Below, one piece after another: positions 1 through 8,335 of a DNA stretch of 64,000 nucleotides. The position numbers were made by a program, and so were the translations under genes. Source of the stretch: Mucilaginibacter lacusdianchii (GTDB lineage: Bacteria; Bacteroidota; Bacteroidia; Sphingobacteriales; Sphingobacteriaceae); the NCBI RefSeq assembly GCF_009770985.1, contig NZ_WSRW01000002.1:806001-870000 (forward strand), read 5' to 3'. The notes below the pieces were generated by a model. The model did no database searches. It was not told the origin of the DNA and saw only the letters and a program-made list of their open reading frames with translations. Numbering within the stretch: position 1 is the first letter of the stretch; every line of letters begins with the position of its first letter.

Positions 1-414
1 GAGTTGACTTTGAGTAGCAAACTACACAATTTAGTCGGTCAGGATGATTTACGAGTTCTTTGGCTGCATTCCTCACTGTTTTTACAAAAGCTTGCGGTGC
101 TGTGGTATAACTATTATGAGGCTGTTATTAAAAAACCAATTTCCTATATACCTGATATGGCCTCAGCTAAAATGCACAAAGCGTACACGGAGTTTGATGG
201 TCTGCAAAACAAAGGAAGTTTGCAACAGGTCTTTAAAGAAATCGATATCTATAAGAAAGCAAATAAGTGGACAGCTAATTCTGCCTCAAGACTAAAAAGG
301 GGCTATAAAACCCTTTACCTAGATGATAGATTCACCCAGCCATCGCCCTTAGTTGAAGAATTAGACAGCCTTATTTATGGGTCGAATGATATGGCGCAGT
401 TTATCTTTGTTTAA
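1..414 (+). CDS. hypothetical protein, 5' end outside window
   Basis: The reading frame is open from base 1 to the stop at 412-414, so this is probably the C-terminal part of a longer gene; a TTG at 4 is the only early start-like codon. The roughly 137 visible residues are rich in Lys, Tyr and Leu. They contain no signal peptide, membrane segment or motif that I recognise. The gene converges on the minus-strand J-domain operon, with a hairpin terminator between them. No function is proposed. Confidence 0.4.
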   Translation, partial: ELTLSSKLHNLVGQDDLRVLWLHSSLFLQKLAVLWYNYYEAVIKKPISYIPDMASAKMHKAYTEFDGLQNKGSLQQVFKEIDIYKKANKWTANSASRLKRGYKTLYLDDRFTQPSPLVEELDSLIYGSNDMAQFIFV

Positions 415-500
415 AGCAATAAATGGGTTTAAACGAGTAGAATATTGGCACCTATGCAGTTCGTTGCCCTCGGACAAGAAAAGGCCGTTAAAACGCAAAT

Positions 501-537
501 AAAAACCTCGCTTCTTTTAAGAAATCGAAGCGAGGTT
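501..537 (-). terminator. rho-independent terminator of the J-domain operon
   Basis: An 11-bp perfect stem (AACCTCGCTTC at 504-514 with its complement at 527-537) is followed on the minus strand by TTTTTATTT. It lies 25 bases past the stop codon of the J-domain gene. It could also stop transcription arriving from the left. Confidence 0.75.
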
Positions 538-561
538 AAATTAGGCCTATTAAACTTATCC

Positions 562-1278
562 TTACTCATTTAAGCTATCTGGCTTTGGGCCGATAACTGG
601 AGCAGGAATTGGATTTGTAATGGTGTCGGTAACGACCACATCTTTATCCGTTGGTATTTCCTGAACTTTTGAGGGGGTACTTTTTTGCTTGGCAGCTGTT
701 GAGTAGTGCCTTATTTTGCGTTTGTGCTTTTTAGAATGACGCACCGGTTCAACCTCACCGTAACGAATAGATGTATCATTAGTTGCCTGCTCCGGCTTCG
801 GCTTTAAGGCAATTAGAAAGACTAGGGCACCTATAACAAAATAAAGTGTAATTTTAAACTCGCGAATTGTAAACACAGGCTCAGATTTGTTTTTAATATT
901 GTTCGCTTGGTTCGTTCTTGGCTTCGGCGGGTACGTAGGTTTAGGTATATAGCTCTCTTCAACTGAACTTTTCCAACTAGCTTGTTGCTGCCGAAGCTGC
1001 TGCTCACGAAAGTGCAACTCGCGCTCTTTGTTTTTAAGTGCCTCAGCAAGTGATTGCGCCTCTTCTGACCTTTGCCTTGCTGCGTCATACGATCTTCGCT
1101 TCTCGACATCTGAAAGCACCGAATAAGCCTCGTTAACTTGCCGAAACATCGCGGCAAAGTATTCGTCGTTGGGGTTCTTATCCGGGTGAAACTTGAGTGA
1201 AAGTTTGCGGTAAGCCTTTTTGATATCTTCGGCACTGGCTAAAGTGTCAATGCCCAAAACTTCGTAATGGTTTTTCAT
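562..1278 (-). CDS. J-domain (DnaJ-like) protein with a C-terminal membrane anchor
   Basis: The protein opens with a complete J domain (about residues 1-65): helix II, the diagnostic HPD loop in FHPDKNPND, and a [13 protein letters not shown] helix III. J domains stimulate the ATPase of Hsp70/DnaK. The Gly/Phe and zinc-finger regions of true DnaJ are absent. A charged coiled-coil stretch follows, then one membrane segment near residue 150 (about 18 hydrophobic residues) and a Lys/Arg- and Pro-rich tail. I chose the ATG at 1278 because the J domain begins there ([10 protein letters not shown]). A TTG at 1293 that overlaps the upstream stop would add five residues. It is the last gene of a three-gene operon and probably recruits DnaK to the membrane. 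Confidence 0.85.
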   Translation of the reverse strand: MKNHYEVLGIDTLASAEDIKKAYRKLSLKFHPDKNPNDEYFAAMFRQVNEAYSVLSDVEKRRSYDAARQRSEEAQSLAEALKNKERELHFREQQLRQQQASWKSSVEESYIPKPTYPPKPRTNQANNIKNKSEPVFTIREFKITLYFVIGALVFLIALKPKPEQATNDTSIRYGEVEPVRHSKKHKRKIRHYSTAAKQKSTPSKVQEIPTDKDVVVTDTITNPIPAPVIGPKPDSLNE

Positions 1279-1289
1279 GATAGGTTTGA

Positions 1290-1526
1290 TCAATGCAAGT
1301 AGACGTAAAGTAGAAACAGGATTATTAAAATTTGCCAGAATACGACTTTGAGATTGCGGCTGAAGTCCATCTCTTTAGCACAACTATTGCAGACTGTACG
1401 CATACCGTAATGGTTGCTTTTACCAAAAGTAATGCGCTTGCCGAAGTTTATCCTTCGTGATTGACCTGTGTAAATTTCTCTCCTTTGGTTGGCGTAAGAA
1501 GCATTACAGATATAACAAGATGCCAT
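1290..1526 (-). CDS. small CxxC membrane protein
   Basis: This is a 78-residue protein. An N-terminal CYIC pair and a second CNSC pair about 45 residues later could form a zinc ribbon. A hydrophobic segment at the extreme C terminus (about residues 60-77) would anchor it as a tail-anchored membrane protein. It lies between an OB-fold membrane protein (3-base gap) and the J-domain gene (touching or overlapping), so the three are very likely co-transcribed. No specific function is recognised. Confidence 0.65.
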   Translation of the reverse strand: MASCYICNASYANQRREIYTGQSRRINFGKRITFGKSNHYGMRTVCNSCAKEMDFSRNLKVVFWQILIILFLLYVYLH

Positions 1527-1529
1527 TGC

Positions 1530-2066
1530 TTAATCTTTGATGATATGACATTTGTTTAAATCCATTTCAAAGTCGCCCGATTCGGTACCATTATACTTAC
1601 CTCGGATGTGAACCGTCTCGCCTACGGCAACCTCAATGACTTCTTTTTGCCATTTATCATCACCATAATTACAGTTGTTAAAAACCAGTTTGTCAAAAAT
1701 GCCAGCCCCCGCTTTAATCTCGATCACAGAGCAGCTGTAGTCATTGCTGATACGTGTAATAGTACCGTTTACATCCAATATCTGTCCGTCGTATTCTTGA
1801 TCAAAGGCGATCTTATTGGCATGGAATTTTTCAAACCAAGCATCTGCTGAATAGGAAGATTCAAATTCGGAGCGTAGTACTTTAGCTTGTGCGAGTTTAA
1901 TGGTGTCTTGCTGTGCTCGATCGAGTTCTTCTTGTGCTTCGGCCTCCATCTGGGAATAGCGATATTGTTCAAAAAAAGCAGGTACGAAATAAACAATAGC
2001 AATAATGACAATGATTAGGATGGATAGTCTGATGTACAGTTTTTTGTTGCTTGGTTCAGGATTCAT
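1530..2066 (-). CDS. membrane-anchored OB-fold (tRNA_anti-like) protein
   Basis: This 178-residue protein has one N-terminal membrane helix (about residues 10-30), a short acidic coiled coil and a C-terminal beta-rich domain. That domain (GQILDVNGTITRIS, ending GETVHIRGKYNG) resembles the tRNA_anti-like OB-fold found in many Bacteroidota envelope proteins. Two Cys residues in the domain, in SCSVIE and NNCNYG, could pair. It is the first gene of the operon with the CxxC protein and the J-domain protein. The family assignment comes from pattern memory. Nucleic-acid binding is not implied, because the domain would lie outside the inner membrane. Confidence 0.65.
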   Translation of the reverse strand: MNPEPSNKKLYIRLSILIIVIIAIVYFVPAFFEQYRYSQMEAEAQEELDRAQQDTIKLAQAKVLRSEFESSYSADAWFEKFHANKIAFDQEYDGQILDVNGTITRISNDYSCSVIEIKAGAGIFDKLVFNNCNYGDDKWQKEVIEVAVGETVHIRGKYNGTESGDFEMDLNKCHIIKD

Positions 2067-2642
2067 GTTGAAGGTTGTGGGTGTGTTACCTTCAGTTCCA
2101 AAAGGCGGGTTGCTGTAAAACGCAAGCGTGGAACTAAAAGCTGCTGAAAGAGGTAAACTGGCGGTAAACCTACAGAAACAGACAAATAGCCCACGCTTGT
2201 AGCGTGAGCGTATAAGTCTTCGTTTTTCTGTGATTTAAAAATGCCAGTTTTTTCTTTCAGAATGAAGCCTTAACGCAAGATCGTTATGATGATATGTTGT
2301 TTATTCTCTTTATTTATTCAATAAGCAAGTCGTTTTAAATTCAGTGCCTAAGTTCGAAATTAATCGCCGAAAATTAAAGTTTATTTTAACCAATAGCGCT
2401 TCTGTCTGTCCGTTATTACATACAAATTCATACTCTACCATGTACAATAATTGCTTTAGACAAAAAGACATTATGCTGTTTACTGAGCTCCGGCTAAAAA
2501 AATTTCAAAATTTAAAAAAGGCCATTTCCAGCGTTTTTTGTACGACAGAAGAAAAAATGCTACTAGATGACTTTTAATTGTAAGCTACCATGCCCTCTCC
2601 ATAATCTTTGGCACATGGCCCTTAAATTGGACTGGCAAGGAC
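2067..2642. other. intergenic region with an inverted repeat
   Basis: No convincing gene is present. The element CAAGCGTGG near 2122 and its complement CCACGCTTG near 2192 form an inverted repeat about 60 bases apart, followed by a second GCGTGAGCG motif. The right part (2240-2640) is AT-rich. This gap separates the J-domain operon from the accessory island, so the island's left end may be here, but no direct repeat matching the right-hand scars was found. Confidence 0.3.
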
Positions 2643-3656
2643 ATGAAAAATCTTATTAATTATCTATTAAGCTTAACACAGATTAATTCTGGCCAAAAGC
2701 TATTATTAGGTTGGTTTATAGAGGAAGGTGAAAATACCAATTGTACGAACGAAGCTATTGCAAGCAAATTCCACAAGCACGAGACGAACCTAAGTAAAGA
2801 CATCAGCACTTTGGTGTCTCAGAATTTGATAAGGGTTACAAATCGAAATAACAGCCGAGAGATCAGCCTCAGCGAAAACGTCAAGGCTTTTATTAATATT
2901 AAAGAAGATAATAGTAAAAAATATATTACTAGTGATTATAAAGTTAATAATCAATTAAACTCTGTTATTACTAATCAACCTAAATTTTATCCTGTAACTA
3001 AACGAAAAATTGCTGGCATCATAAGACTACTGTATTTAAAATTTGCTGATAAGGACTTAGCTAGTGTCTACACCGCTATTGACAAGTTAGCTTATGATAA
3101 ATTAATGAGCTATATCAATGACAGCAGCTTTGGCTCTGTCATAATGTTAATTCTGCATTTGGCAGAAGAAAAGGGCCATCTGTCAAATGACAAAGTTTTA
3201 CCGTACACAGAATTTAAGCGACAGCTTTCTGAATATTTCCAAGACAAGTTTAAGCTGTTACTAGATGAAGTGGAGTATGATAAATTTGACAAAGAGCCAT
3301 TAGGCAACTTTATAGATGTAAGCCAGAATTATGACTTACTGCTTAAGCCGTCATCACAATATAGGTTGATGAAGTTTAAAGCCCGGTTAATGCATATAAG
3401 ACCTGGTGGTGATCCGGCAAAAGGAATCTTTGGCAATTTGACTTTGATCTTGGGTAGTAGTACGAAAGTTTATATGACTCTCAGTGCGGATTGTTACAGC
3501 GCAATCAAAGACAGGATTGAAGGGTATGTGGGGAAGAATGTAGAAGTACATGGACAAGTTTCCTTTAATAAACATTATAATCAAAACACCCTTCGAAACC
3601 ACAAGAACATCAACCCTATTAAGCTAAGCGATATAAATCCATACAGCTTGCGGTAA
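2643..3656 (+). CDS. winged-helix-type DNA-binding hypothetical protein
   Basis: This 337-residue protein is cytoplasmic by composition. Residues about 15-75 read as a winged helix: a helix, then NEAIASKFHKHETNLSKDIS (a likely recognition helix) and SQNLIRVTNRNNSREISL as the wing. The rest is Lys/Tyr-rich, with no enzyme motif that I recognise; the C-terminal 90 residues (KVYMTLSADCYSAI, VEVHGQVSF) look beta-rich. It lies just left of the integrase on the same strand and is more AT-rich than the chromosomal genes. It may be a regulator or replication-type protein of the element, but that is only inferred from position. Confidence 0.5.
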   Translation: MKNLINYLLSLTQINSGQKLLLGWFIEEGENTNCTNEAIASKFHKHETNLSKDISTLVSQNLIRVTNRNNSREISLSENVKAFINIKEDNSKKYITSDYKVNNQLNSVITNQPKFYPVTKRKIAGIIRLLYLKFADKDLASVYTAIDKLAYDKLMSYINDSSFGSVIMLILHLAEEKGHLSNDKVLPYTEFKRQLSEYFQDKFKLLLDEVEYDKFDKEPLGNFIDVSQNYDLLLKPSSQYRLMKFKARLMHIRPGGDPAKGIFGNLTLILGSSTKVYMTLSADCYSAIKDRIEGYVGKNVEVHGQVSFNKHYNQNTLRNHKNINPIKLSDINPYSLR

Positions 3657-3755
3657 GAGAAGAAGAAACCTACATAAATATTTGATTATAAAATATTTAA
3701 CTCAGAAGACTTTATAATCCCAAAAACCCGTTGGATATTTCGGCCCTAAAATCCC

Positions 3756-4949
3756 ATGACCATGAAAAAAATGACTTATAATATTAAAATAGTACTTCGA
3801 GAAGATAAGATCAAAGCAGATAACACCATACCTATTTATTACTCCGTCCGGGTTGGTTTGACAACCTCCCGAATCCCTTCCGGTAAATCCATTTTGCAAA
3901 AAGACTGGCAAGTGAAAGATAACTGCCCGAAAAGTAATTCTAAAGCCAATCAACTTCTGGCGGCTTTCTTAAACCAGAAAATGAGTGAATGGAAGCTGTA
4001 CATGCTAGAACACGAAATGATGGGCAAACCCATTACACTCAACATGGCTAAAGCCTACTTTAAAAACGGTGGCAAAATAACGTTTTACGACTTCTGCAAA
4101 AGCACCGTTGAATTATGGGAAGAAAGAATAAAAGAAAGCACCCTTAAAACCTACAAGTCGACTATCAATGTGTTGAAAGCATTCAGTCCTAAGGCAAACT
4201 TCGGGGATCTTGACCATACTTTCGTCCTTAAATTTGAAGCTTACTTAGACAAGGTCAGAGGCAATACCACTGGCGGAAAGTTTACCCGTCACAAATGTTT
4301 GAAAAGCCTGTGCAATGAGGCTATAAAGCAAGGACACATGTCAGCCGACCAACATCCTTACCGTTACTTTAAGATCAAAGCGGCCAAGGGTGAACGCAAC
4401 TTTTTATCGATTAAAGAACTTCAACAGGTGGTAAATGCTGAATTACCCGAAAATGAGCTGATGCTGCAAAAGGTGCGCGACTTATTTTTGTTCAGTTGCT
4501 ATACCGGATTGCGGTATTCAGACTGCCAGAACCTGACTTGGCAAAGTATTAAGGCCGATGCCGCCTCCATAAAGTTTAAAGCACAAAAGACCAGTAAGGA
4601 AACGATTATTCCGATCATTGAAAGCGCCCAAAAGCTGCTGGATCAGTATGGCAAGCATAGCATTAAAGCTTCGAAAGCCAGTATTCTACCACAGATCGCT
4701 AATCAGGTAGTCAACCGCAATCTGAAAGATTTGATGAAACTTGCGGGTATCAATAAAACCATATCCTTTCACTGCGGCAGGCATACCTTCGCATCAAATC
4801 TCATCGAAGCAGGTGTAAATCTGATTTACGTACAAAAGCTTTTAGGACACTCGCGGATTGCAGACACCCAGATTTATGCTCAAGGGTTAGAGTCAAATCT
4901 CTTTGATTCAATGCACAACCTAGAAAAAATGTATAAACAAGCTATTTAA
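3756..4949 (+). CDS. tyrosine recombinase / integrase of Bacteroidota mobile elements
   Basis: This 397-residue site-specific recombinase has the normal full length. The N-terminal arm-binding domain (residues 1-100) is followed by a SAM-like core-binding domain (KITFYDFCKSTVELWEERIK onward) and the catalytic domain. The catalytic residues are all present: Arg253 (TGLRYSD), His339 and Arg342 (HCGRHTF), His365 (LLGHSRI) and nucleophile Tyr374 (QIYAQ). It should be active. It would integrate and excise the element at an att site, typically the 3' end of a tRNA gene in this group. The next gene encodes an HTH protein of the kind often found after such integrases. Confidence 0.93.
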   Translation: MTMKKMTYNIKIVLREDKIKADNTIPIYYSVRVGLTTSRIPSGKSILQKDWQVKDNCPKSNSKANQLLAAFLNQKMSEWKLYMLEHEMMGKPITLNMAKAYFKNGGKITFYDFCKSTVELWEERIKESTLKTYKSTINVLKAFSPKANFGDLDHTFVLKFEAYLDKVRGNTTGGKFTRHKCLKSLCNEAIKQGHMSADQHPYRYFKIKAAKGERNFLSIKELQQVVNAELPENELMLQKVRDLFLFSCYTGLRYSDCQNLTWQSIKADAASIKFKAQKTSKETIIPIIESAQKLLDQYGKHSIKASKASILPQIANQVVNRNLKDLMKLAGINKTISFHCGRHTFASNLIEAGVNLIYVQKLLGHSRIADTQIYAQGLESNLFDSMHNLEKMYKQAI

Positions 4950-4975
4950 ATACTCATCTATACGAAAATCCATCA

Positions 4976-5038
4976 GGCAAGGCTAACCCATCCAAGCAAA
5001 TAATCCATTCCGGCGACTCCAGATGGATAGGCCTTGCC
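4976..5038. repeat. imperfect inverted repeat after the integrase
   Basis: The left arm at 4976-4991 (GGCAAGGCTAACCCAT) pairs imperfectly with the right arm at 5023-5038 (ATGGATAGGCCTTGCC). It lies between the integrase and the HTH gene. It could be a recombinase or excisionase binding site, or a weak terminator; there is no T-run. Confidence 0.45.
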
Positions 5039-5075
5039 GGAAGATGGATTTCCACCCTTCAACCATCAACGTAAA

Positions 5076-5648
5076 ATGAAAAACACTCTTAGCCCCCATC
5101 CGCAAACCAAGCTGACTGCAAAAATTAAGACTGAGCTTGGGCGGAAGATTAAGCCCTTGTATGTAAATAAAGACCTGATTGCATTTATGAAGTCGAAAAT
5201 ACCCAATAATGCCAAGGATGGCCTTGTTTACCTACATTACTTCAAAAAGCTGGTGCAACAAGTCTTTCGCTCACCTGACCCAGATCATTACAAAGCATTT
5301 GAAGACGAATATGAAGCCGAGCGCATTGCCATCGCTGACGAGCAAGCCTTTTATCATCCGGTCAAATGGATTAATGCTGAAATAGAATATTTAGCCAGTC
5401 TTCATCATGCGCAGGCCGACCAAAGAGCTAATGAGTTAGAGCAGGTAGCGCTTATGCAGAAGCAGACAAAGACAGGACTTACCAAAGATTGGCTCACTGT
5501 ACCGGAGGCTATGGAAATACTTGGCGTTTCCAAGTCAACGCTCCAACGCAGAATGGACAACGGCTTACCCTATCATCAACAAGGGCGAAAGCGCTATTTT
5601 TATTTAGACGAAATCAATGATTATTTAAGGCGAGATACAGCAGCCTAA
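5076..5648 (+). CDS. helix-turn-helix (excisionase/MerR-like) protein
   Basis: The C-terminal 50 residues form an excisionase-type HTH: DWLTVPEAMEILGVSKSTLQ, then RRMDNGLPYHQQGRKRYFYL and DEINDYL. This is the usual domain-17 form that binds the integrase region or acts as a regulator. The N-terminal 130 residues are alpha-helical and unassigned. I chose the ATG at 5076 (MKNTLSPHPQ); an in-frame ATG at 5034 would add 14 residues translated from the inverted repeat. A terminator overlaps the stop codon, so the gene ends its transcription unit. Its likely role is directionality or regulation for the integrase next to it. Confidence 0.75.
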   Translation: MKNTLSPHPQTKLTAKIKTELGRKIKPLYVNKDLIAFMKSKIPNNAKDGLVYLHYFKKLVQQVFRSPDPDHYKAFEDEYEAERIAIADEQAFYHPVKWINAEIEYLASLHHAQADQRANELEQVALMQKQTKTGLTKDWLTVPEAMEILGVSKSTLQRRMDNGLPYHQQGRKRYFYLDEINDYLRRDTAA

Positions 5649-5672
5649 GCCCGAAAGGACTTAGGCTTTTTT
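5642..5672 (+). terminator. rho-independent terminator overlapping a stop codon
   Basis: The stem AGCCTAAG (5642-5649) with CTTAGGCT (5660-5667) is followed by T6. The left arm contains the TAA stop of the HTH gene. Confidence 0.8.
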
Positions 5673-5691
5673 CATGCCCTGACACGAATTA

Positions 5692-6093
5692 ATGTTCAAA
5701 CCTTTTAACCGTCATCCTTTCATGCTCCTATCATCCGTTAATCCCAAAAAGACACCCAACAAACAACAACATTGTCCTATTTGCAACCGTTACGTCCGGT
5801 ATCATGCAACTTATCCGAATTACGTATGTGCCAAATGCACTGCTTTAGCCACCGACAAGGAGGGCAAGCTTATCGCGTTTTACCACATCACCCAAGCAGG
5901 TACGGGTTTGCAAGGCAAATACTTAGACACCGGTAAGTTTTACCGCTCCCCGTTCTGCTATATCAAGACCATCAAGTGCAAGGCTGAAGAAAACGAAGCG
6001 GGTATCATCATCCGGCCATCCACTATCAGAAAGCGAAAACCGAAAAGAATAGATCAATCGGATTTGCCTATCCATTCGGTTTTTCCAGCTTAA
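5692..6093 (+). CDS. zinc-ribbon hypothetical protein, copy 1
   Basis: This 133-residue protein has a CPIC...CAKC zinc-ribbon pair (about residues 28-57), a conserved core (YPNYVCAKCTALATD) and later single Cys residues. It ends its conserved part with AGIIIRPS, followed by a basic tail. The gene at 6266 encodes a clear paralogue that shares the CPIC, YPNYVC, LATD, LAF/IAF, GKYxxxG and IIIRP blocks. No enzyme motif is seen. The pair sits between the HTH gene and the toxin locus, in island DNA. The start at 5692 is the first ATG; the ATG at 5722 is also possible. Confidence 0.6.
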   Translation: MFKPFNRHPFMLLSSVNPKKTPNKQQHCPICNRYVRYHATYPNYVCAKCTALATDKEGKLIAFYHITQAGTGLQGKYLDTGKFYRSPFCYIKTIKCKAEENEAGIIIRPSTIRKRKPKRIDQSDLPIHSVFPA

Positions 6094-6265
6094 AACCGCC
6101 GGGAAAGAATCACCCGGATTCGGGCCGGAAGCATGCTTTTAAGCACCTAAGATGCGCGATTGCCCCTTCGGTTGGATAAAGAGCCATCCGAAGGTCGAAA
6201 AACGAACGCTCAACCGATTTAGTGACAAAAACGCCATGTTTGTAAGACGCTCATAGTAAACGACC

Positions 6266-6565
6266 ATGAATAACAACCCTTCCACAGATCTGACGTTTCC
6301 TAAGCAGTACTGCCCTATTTGTGATCAAGAAGTGAGCTATTCCTCGCGATACCCTAATTATGTTTGCGGGGATTGTATTCAGCTTGCAACCGACGAACAA
6401 GCGTTACTGCTCGCTTTCTTCAATACGACGGTTTTCGGTCATAGTTGCAAGGGGCGCTACGTGCCAAGCGGAGCCGATTACCATAGCAATCGTTGTTTGA
6501 TCAAAGGGGTTTGGTGCTGGGCTGAAGAAGCCTATATGGGTGGCATCGTCATCCGGCCCGTTTGA
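6266..6565 (+). CDS. zinc-ribbon hypothetical protein, copy 2
   Basis: This 99-residue paralogue of the preceding gene has CPICDQEVSY, YPNYVCGDC and LATD, then GRYVPSGADYHSNRC, IKGVWCWAEEA and GGIVIRPV. The four N-terminal Cys residues fit a zinc ribbon. The extra Cys pair in the second half (RCLIKGVWC) is partly shared with copy 1 (FCYIKTIKC). It lacks copy 1's basic C-terminal tail. The copies are diverged, so the duplication is old or both copies were acquired. Function unknown. Confidence 0.6.
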   Translation: MNNNPSTDLTFPKQYCPICDQEVSYSSRYPNYVCGDCIQLATDEQALLLAFFNTTVFGHSCKGRYVPSGADYHSNRCLIKGVWCWAEEAYMGGIVIRPV

Positions 6566-6962
6566 GCTTTGCCGGGTGCTACGTTCCGCGGTAACTATGC
6601 AAGTTAATGATTGCCTTTACACGAAAAACATTTTTAAAAGCTCAGTTAAGAGGATAAAGGGGGATTGGGGGATTAAGGTGTTTGGTGTTGGCGCTTGGCC
6701 CCCAAGCTGTCTTCTGAGTGAAACTCATCTGCTCAAAGCTCAAAATAGGAAACCTACCTTCTTTTCTGTAAACCTCTCAAATATCAAAGCTCAATCTTAA
6801 AATCACTGTACAAAAGTAAAACCTGAGCATTGATACTTGATGACGCTGTATATAAACCAAAGCGATTCAACTTTGATGACTGATGAGCTTCAAGCATGAT
6901 GTTTTACACACAGCTTTGATGTCAACCAGAAAAACCACAATTTGCGCAGACAATCTTGTCTG
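6566..6962. other. intergenic region, no gene seen
   Basis: This is about 400 bases without a credible gene. A short hairpin, GCTTGG-CCC-CCAAGC, lies near 6697. The open frame that crosses it shows no protein-like composition. Confidence 0.35.
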
Positions 6963-7304
6963 ATGCTTAAAAAGAATACCCCTCCCAAATTTAATAGCTT
7001 TGATGAATTCTACGTATATGCAGTAACCGATCTCAAACGCAAGCACCCTGAATATTTCAGATTGGATGGCAGGGATAAAGGCGCAAGCCGAAAACCGTTT
7101 GCCTACTTCCAGTACCGGGAGAAATGGTGGAAAGTGGATGAAGATATCTGGATTGAAAAGTTGGACAAAGCCTATCAGTTCCTCTTGGAAAACCAAGATC
7201 CCTACATCATTGCCTCCACGAAAGGCGGCAAGAATGAGTGCTTGCTCATTGCTGGAGAACCTAAGAGCAAGAAGATGTTTTATGTATATTTAGCAAAATT
7301 TTAA
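6963..7304 (+). CDS. hypothetical protein, likely partner of the next gene
   Basis: This protein of about 113 residues starts at the ATG at 6963 (MLKKNTPPKF); a non-ATG start at 6942 is possible. It is rich in Lys, Tyr and Trp (YREKWWKVDEDIWIEKLDKA), soluble, with no signal peptide. The C-terminal part (YIIASTKGGKNECLLIAGEP, then KMFYVYLAKF) looks beta-rich. The next gene begins 18 bases downstream, so the two are probably co-translated. No family recognised. Confidence 0.5.
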   Translation: MLKKNTPPKFNSFDEFYVYAVTDLKRKHPEYFRLDGRDKGASRKPFAYFQYREKWWKVDEDIWIEKLDKAYQFLLENQDPYIIASTKGGKNECLLIAGEPKSKKMFYVYLAKF

Positions 7305-7322
7305 CCATCTGACCTTATATTC

Positions 7323-7643
7323 ATGCTGCTCGACTTCAACGACATTAACCAACTTAAAAGCGCAGGCTTCAAAGGCTTTTTGACCAAAGCGAAGTTGTTT
7401 ACCGATAGTTCGATGATCCCAGACCAAAAAGGCGTTTACCTTGTTTTGAGTTTGGATGCTGCCTTGCCTAACTACTTAACAATTGGCACCGGCGGCTTTT
7501 TCAACCGAAAGAACCCGAATGTTGACATAGACGAGCTGAGGCGAAATTGGGTTGATGAAGCTAAGGTGGTTTATATCGGCAAAGCCACTAGTCTGAATTT
7601 ACGTTACTATTTAATCATTAATTATTGTAATAGCTTAAAGTGA
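7323..7643 (+). pseudogene. GIY-YIG-type protein, 3'-truncated
   Basis: The visible 106 residues contain the two halves of a GIY-YIG core: KGVYLVLSL, then KVVYIGKATSLNLRYY. In intact homologues the second strand is followed by Arg- and Glu-bearing helices that complete the nuclease site. Here the frame drifts into AT-rich sequence after about 7610 and stops, and the toxin/immunity block starts straight after on the other strand. The catalytic glutamate region is absent, so the protein is probably inactive. The likeliest explanation is that a rearrangement bringing in the Rhs locus removed the 3' part. Confidence 0.5.
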
Positions 7644-7698
7644 CTTGTTTCTTTCTGTTTGAGAGGTGTAAATGTTCTTGATAAATTCTCATAAGCCA

Positions 7699-8328
7699 TC
7701 AATCTACAATTTTAAGTTTGATTGGCGTCCCATCAGGCAAGTCGAATACCTGGTTTGCAATATTGGCATTTGTCGAAAAATAGCTAGGATAAGAGCATCT
7801 GTACAAATTGTCGACTTTGTATTCACCGCCTATAATAAATGGTTTTTTAGGACATAACCGCTCATTGAATTTCAACTCTTCGTTTTGAGTATTCCATTCC
7901 AAACTGAGGTTCTTTCCAGTATAATAATCTAAATCTTCATCTATAACTTTCAACCATTCTTTAAAGCTCTGCGCTATATATTCTTTTTCACCTGTTTCGA
8001 TATTGAAAAATACTATCCCTTTTCCTGAGAATCCAAATTGGTTTCCGAATATCTCTTCTCCAAAGAAGTATTCATCATCAATTATCCTAGAATACTCCTT
8101 TCGGATCATGTTATTAATTGATTGTATGTCATTATAGTCTTTATTAGAATCAATCGCGTAAATTGACAAAGACTTTCCGTAGAAAAAACCTCCGTTGCTC
8201 ACTTCTATAAAGTCCCAATAGCTGGAATCCATTATTTTCTCTTTAAGCTCTATTACAGTTTCTAGAGAGGGTAAAGAGCTCGAGGAGTTTTTATCTTTAT
8301 ATCTTAAGAACGTCACAAACTGTTCCAT
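7699..8328 (-). CDS. SUKH (SMI1/KNR4) immunity protein for the Rhs toxin
   Basis: This 209-residue soluble protein has the SUKH signature: FIEVSNGGFFYG near residue 40, then a GNQFGFSGKGIVFFNIETGE strand pair and AQSFKEWLKVI at the end of the domain. SUKH proteins are the commonest immunity proteins of polymorphic toxin systems and bind the toxin domain directly. The gene starts 7 bases after the Rhs gene's stop on the same strand, the usual toxin-then-immunity order. It would therefore protect the producer from the C-terminal nuclease. The C-terminal 60 residues beyond the core are unassigned. Confidence 0.85.
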   Translation of the reverse strand: MEQFVTFLRYKDKNSSSSLPSLETVIELKEKIMDSSYWDFIEVSNGGFFYGKSLSIYAIDSNKDYNDIQSINNMIRKEYSRIIDDEYFFGEEIFGNQFGFSGKGIVFFNIETGEKEYIAQSFKEWLKVIDEDLDYYTGKNLSLEWNTQNEELKFNERLCPKKPFIIGGEYKVDNLYRCSYPSYFSTNANIANQVFDLPDGTPIKLKIVD

Positions 8329-8335
8329 ACATTGA

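Noticed and set aside
2344..2577. 77-codon open frame before the winged-helix gene
   Set aside because: Non-ATG start, poor composition and no motif; probably chance in AT-rich DNA.
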